Positions 4,510 through 5,061 of a stretch of 5,061 bases of DNA are shown here, in pieces. This stretch comes from Bdellovibrio sp. (GTDB lineage: Bacteria > Bdellovibrionota > Bdellovibrionia > Bdellovibrionales > Bdellovibrionaceae): assembly GCA_003176075.1 (NCBI GenBank), contig PSRN01000090.1, positions 1 to 5,061 on the forward strand. The letters run 5' to 3'. How positions within the stretch are numbered: the stretch's first letter is position 1; each line of letters starts with the position of its first letter. A program made the translations under genes and the position numbers. Below the pieces are notes generated by a model that saw only the letters and a program-made list of their open reading frames with translations, did no database searches and had not been told where the DNA came from.

Positions 4510-4633
4510 TTGGAAATACGGCCATCAACAAAAACAAGATCAACTTGTCGCTGTGCTACACACATTGAGCGGAAAGACTGCTGACCGGACTAAAACTGTT
4601 GCTGCGGCTAATGCTGTGGCAGCGGCTGATTGA
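4496..4633 (+). CDS. possible small ORF, 45 residues, alanine-rich C-terminus (tentative)
   Basis: The plus strand encodes ATG to TGA without interruption; the frame is open back to a TAA at 4430. The peptide starts MGGLNWKYGHQQKQDQLVAV and continues L-H-T-L-S-G-K-T-A-D-R-T-K-T, ending V-A-A-A-N-A-V-A-A-A-D. It is hydrophilic in the middle with a helix-forming alanine-rich end and has no signal peptide or membrane segment. The composition looks more protein-like than random. Against it: there is no clear Shine-Dalgarno (AGTGGCCT precedes the ATG), wobble positions are A/T-rich unlike the neighbours, it is on the opposite strand to every other gene here, and it overlaps the inverted-repeat cluster. 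It could be a gene remnant. Confidence 0.25.
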   Translation: MGGLNWKYGHQQKQDQLVAVLHTLSGKTADRTKTVAAANAVAAAD

Positions 4634-4678
4634 ACAATTCGGATGACGCTTTGTGACCCGCAAAAAGTACCTGGAACC

Positions 4679-5038
4679 TTATGCGACCAGCTTTTTGATG
4701 ACGTTCACGACTTCAAAAATATTTTCGAAGGGTTTGGCCAGAAACAGATCCGCTCCCAATTCCCTGGTTTTGTCCTGGTTCCAATCGCCAGTGTAGGCTG
4801 ACATCAAAATCACCCGCGACGGACCCCTCGTCTCAGGCTTCATATTCTCCATGACCTGCGGTCCTGAAAGCCCCGGCATAAGGACGTCCAAGAGAACAAG
4901 ATCGGGTTGAAAGGACTTCCACTTTTGCAGCCCCTCCAGTCCATCGATGGCCTCCTCCACGAGCCAGCCTTCTTTGTTCAGAATTCTCTTTAAGGACCGG
5001 CGAACGAGGGGTTCATCATCGACAATCAGGACCTTCAT
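4679..5038 (-). CDS. single-domain CheY-like response regulator
   Basis: A 119-residue receiver domain with no output domain. It would accept a phosphoryl group from a histidine kinase and signal by protein-protein contact in the cytoplasm. The catalytic set is complete: acidic pair D7-D8 in MKVLIVDDEPLVRRSLKRIL, phospho-acceptor D51 in LVLLDVLMPG, switch residue S80 in ILMSAYTG, and K102 in FLAKPF. Helix 4/strand 5 lacks the tyrosine of CheY and has LFLAKP, so it need not be a motor-binding CheY. The ATG has GAAGGGA about eight bases upstream and overlaps the TGA of an upstream frame as ATGA, so it is probably coupled to the preceding gene, which could be its kinase. A 546-base gap separates it from the PilZ-like gene, so the two may be separate units. 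Its pathway cannot be told from the window. Confidence 0.93.
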   Translation of the reverse strand: MKVLIVDDEPLVRRSLKRILNKEGWLVEEAIDGLEGLQKWKSFQPDLVLLDVLMPGLSGPQVMENMKPETRGPSRVILMSAYTGDWNQDKTRELGADLFLAKPFENIFEVVNVIKKLVA

Positions 5039-5061
5039 GCGACGTTTCCCTTCATCCCGAC
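5035..5061 (-). CDS. possible 3' end of the upstream gene (partial, tentative)
   Basis: The minus-strand frame from the window edge reads nine codons, V-G-M-K-G-N-V-A-stop, and its TGA overlaps the response-regulator ATG as ATGA. Such four-base overlaps are typical of adjacent genes in an operon. A partner histidine kinase is the natural guess from context, but the eight residues carry no recognisable kinase motif. The open frame is short enough to be chance. Confidence 0.35.
   Translation of the reverse strand, partial: VGMKGNVA

Larger units (their letters stand above)
4133..4678. other. 546-base gap between response regulator and PilZ-like gene
   Basis: No well-supported gene is present here. 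The gap must hold the 3' end of the response-regulator message and probably the promoter of the PilZ-rsmD-coaD-aspC operon, but I could not place a convincing -35/-10 pair or a hairpin with a T-run. It contains nested inverted repeats near the PilZ-like start (4157-4205), a direct repeat CTTGTCA at 4302-4308 and 4323-4329 (21-bp spacing, about two helical turns), the 8-bp palindrome CAGCGCTG (4418-4425), an inverted-repeat cluster at 4432-4509 and a possible small plus-strand ORF at 4496-4633. Confidence 0.6.

Noticed and set aside
4560..4678. Intrinsic terminator for the response-regulator gene
   Set aside because: Only weak stems (for example GCTGC/GCAGC) are present just downstream of the stop, and none is followed by a convincing T-run.

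Overview
The window is a compact bacterial locus of moderate GC content in which every well-supported gene lies on the minus strand, so transcription runs from high to low coordinates. No rRNA, tRNA, insertion sequence, CRISPR array or phage gene was seen. The gene set (single-domain response regulator, PilZ-like protein, RsmD, CoaD, class I aspartate aminotransferase, membrane/coiled-coil DUF2802-like protein, small beta-rich protein) suggests a Gram-negative, probably flagellated bacterium. My best guess is a Bdellovibrio-like (Bdellovibrionota) or other delta-type lineage. This rests on general recognition of gene content and protein style, not on a search.

Layout in transcription order. 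At the right edge, nine codons of an unidentified upstream gene end in an ATGA overlap with a CheY-like response regulator (4679-5038). A 546-base gap (4133-4678) follows. It holds several inverted repeats and one possible small plus-strand ORF (4496-4633). A tightly packed operon comes next: PilZ-like gene (3770-4132), rsmD (3061-3762), coaD (2549-3064) and aspC (1340-2545). Its junctions are 7 bases, a 4-base GTGA overlap, and 3 bases. After a repeat-rich gap of about 157 bases come the DUF2802-like gene (310-1182) and a small gene (81-308), separated by one base. The last 80 bases may contain the start of another gene.

The operon core is housekeeping: rRNA modification (RsmD), coenzyme A synthesis (CoaD) and amino-acid transamination (AspC). 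These look co-transcribed and partly translationally coupled. The last two genes may belong to a flagellar or cell-surface function, judging by their DUF2802/SwrB-like and FliK-like character; this is inference.

The most unusual signals are these. (1) Three in-frame 30-bp repeats, each with an internal palindrome, add about 30 residues to RsmD just before its catalytic DPPF motif, and 15 bases of the unit recur exactly at the coaD ribosome-binding site. (2) The leader of the DUF2802-like gene has a perfect 21-bp direct repeat with a 28-bp period, overlapping a perfect 18-bp palindrome. (3) The 4133-4678 gap contains a cluster of related inverted repeats beside a small hidden ORF.
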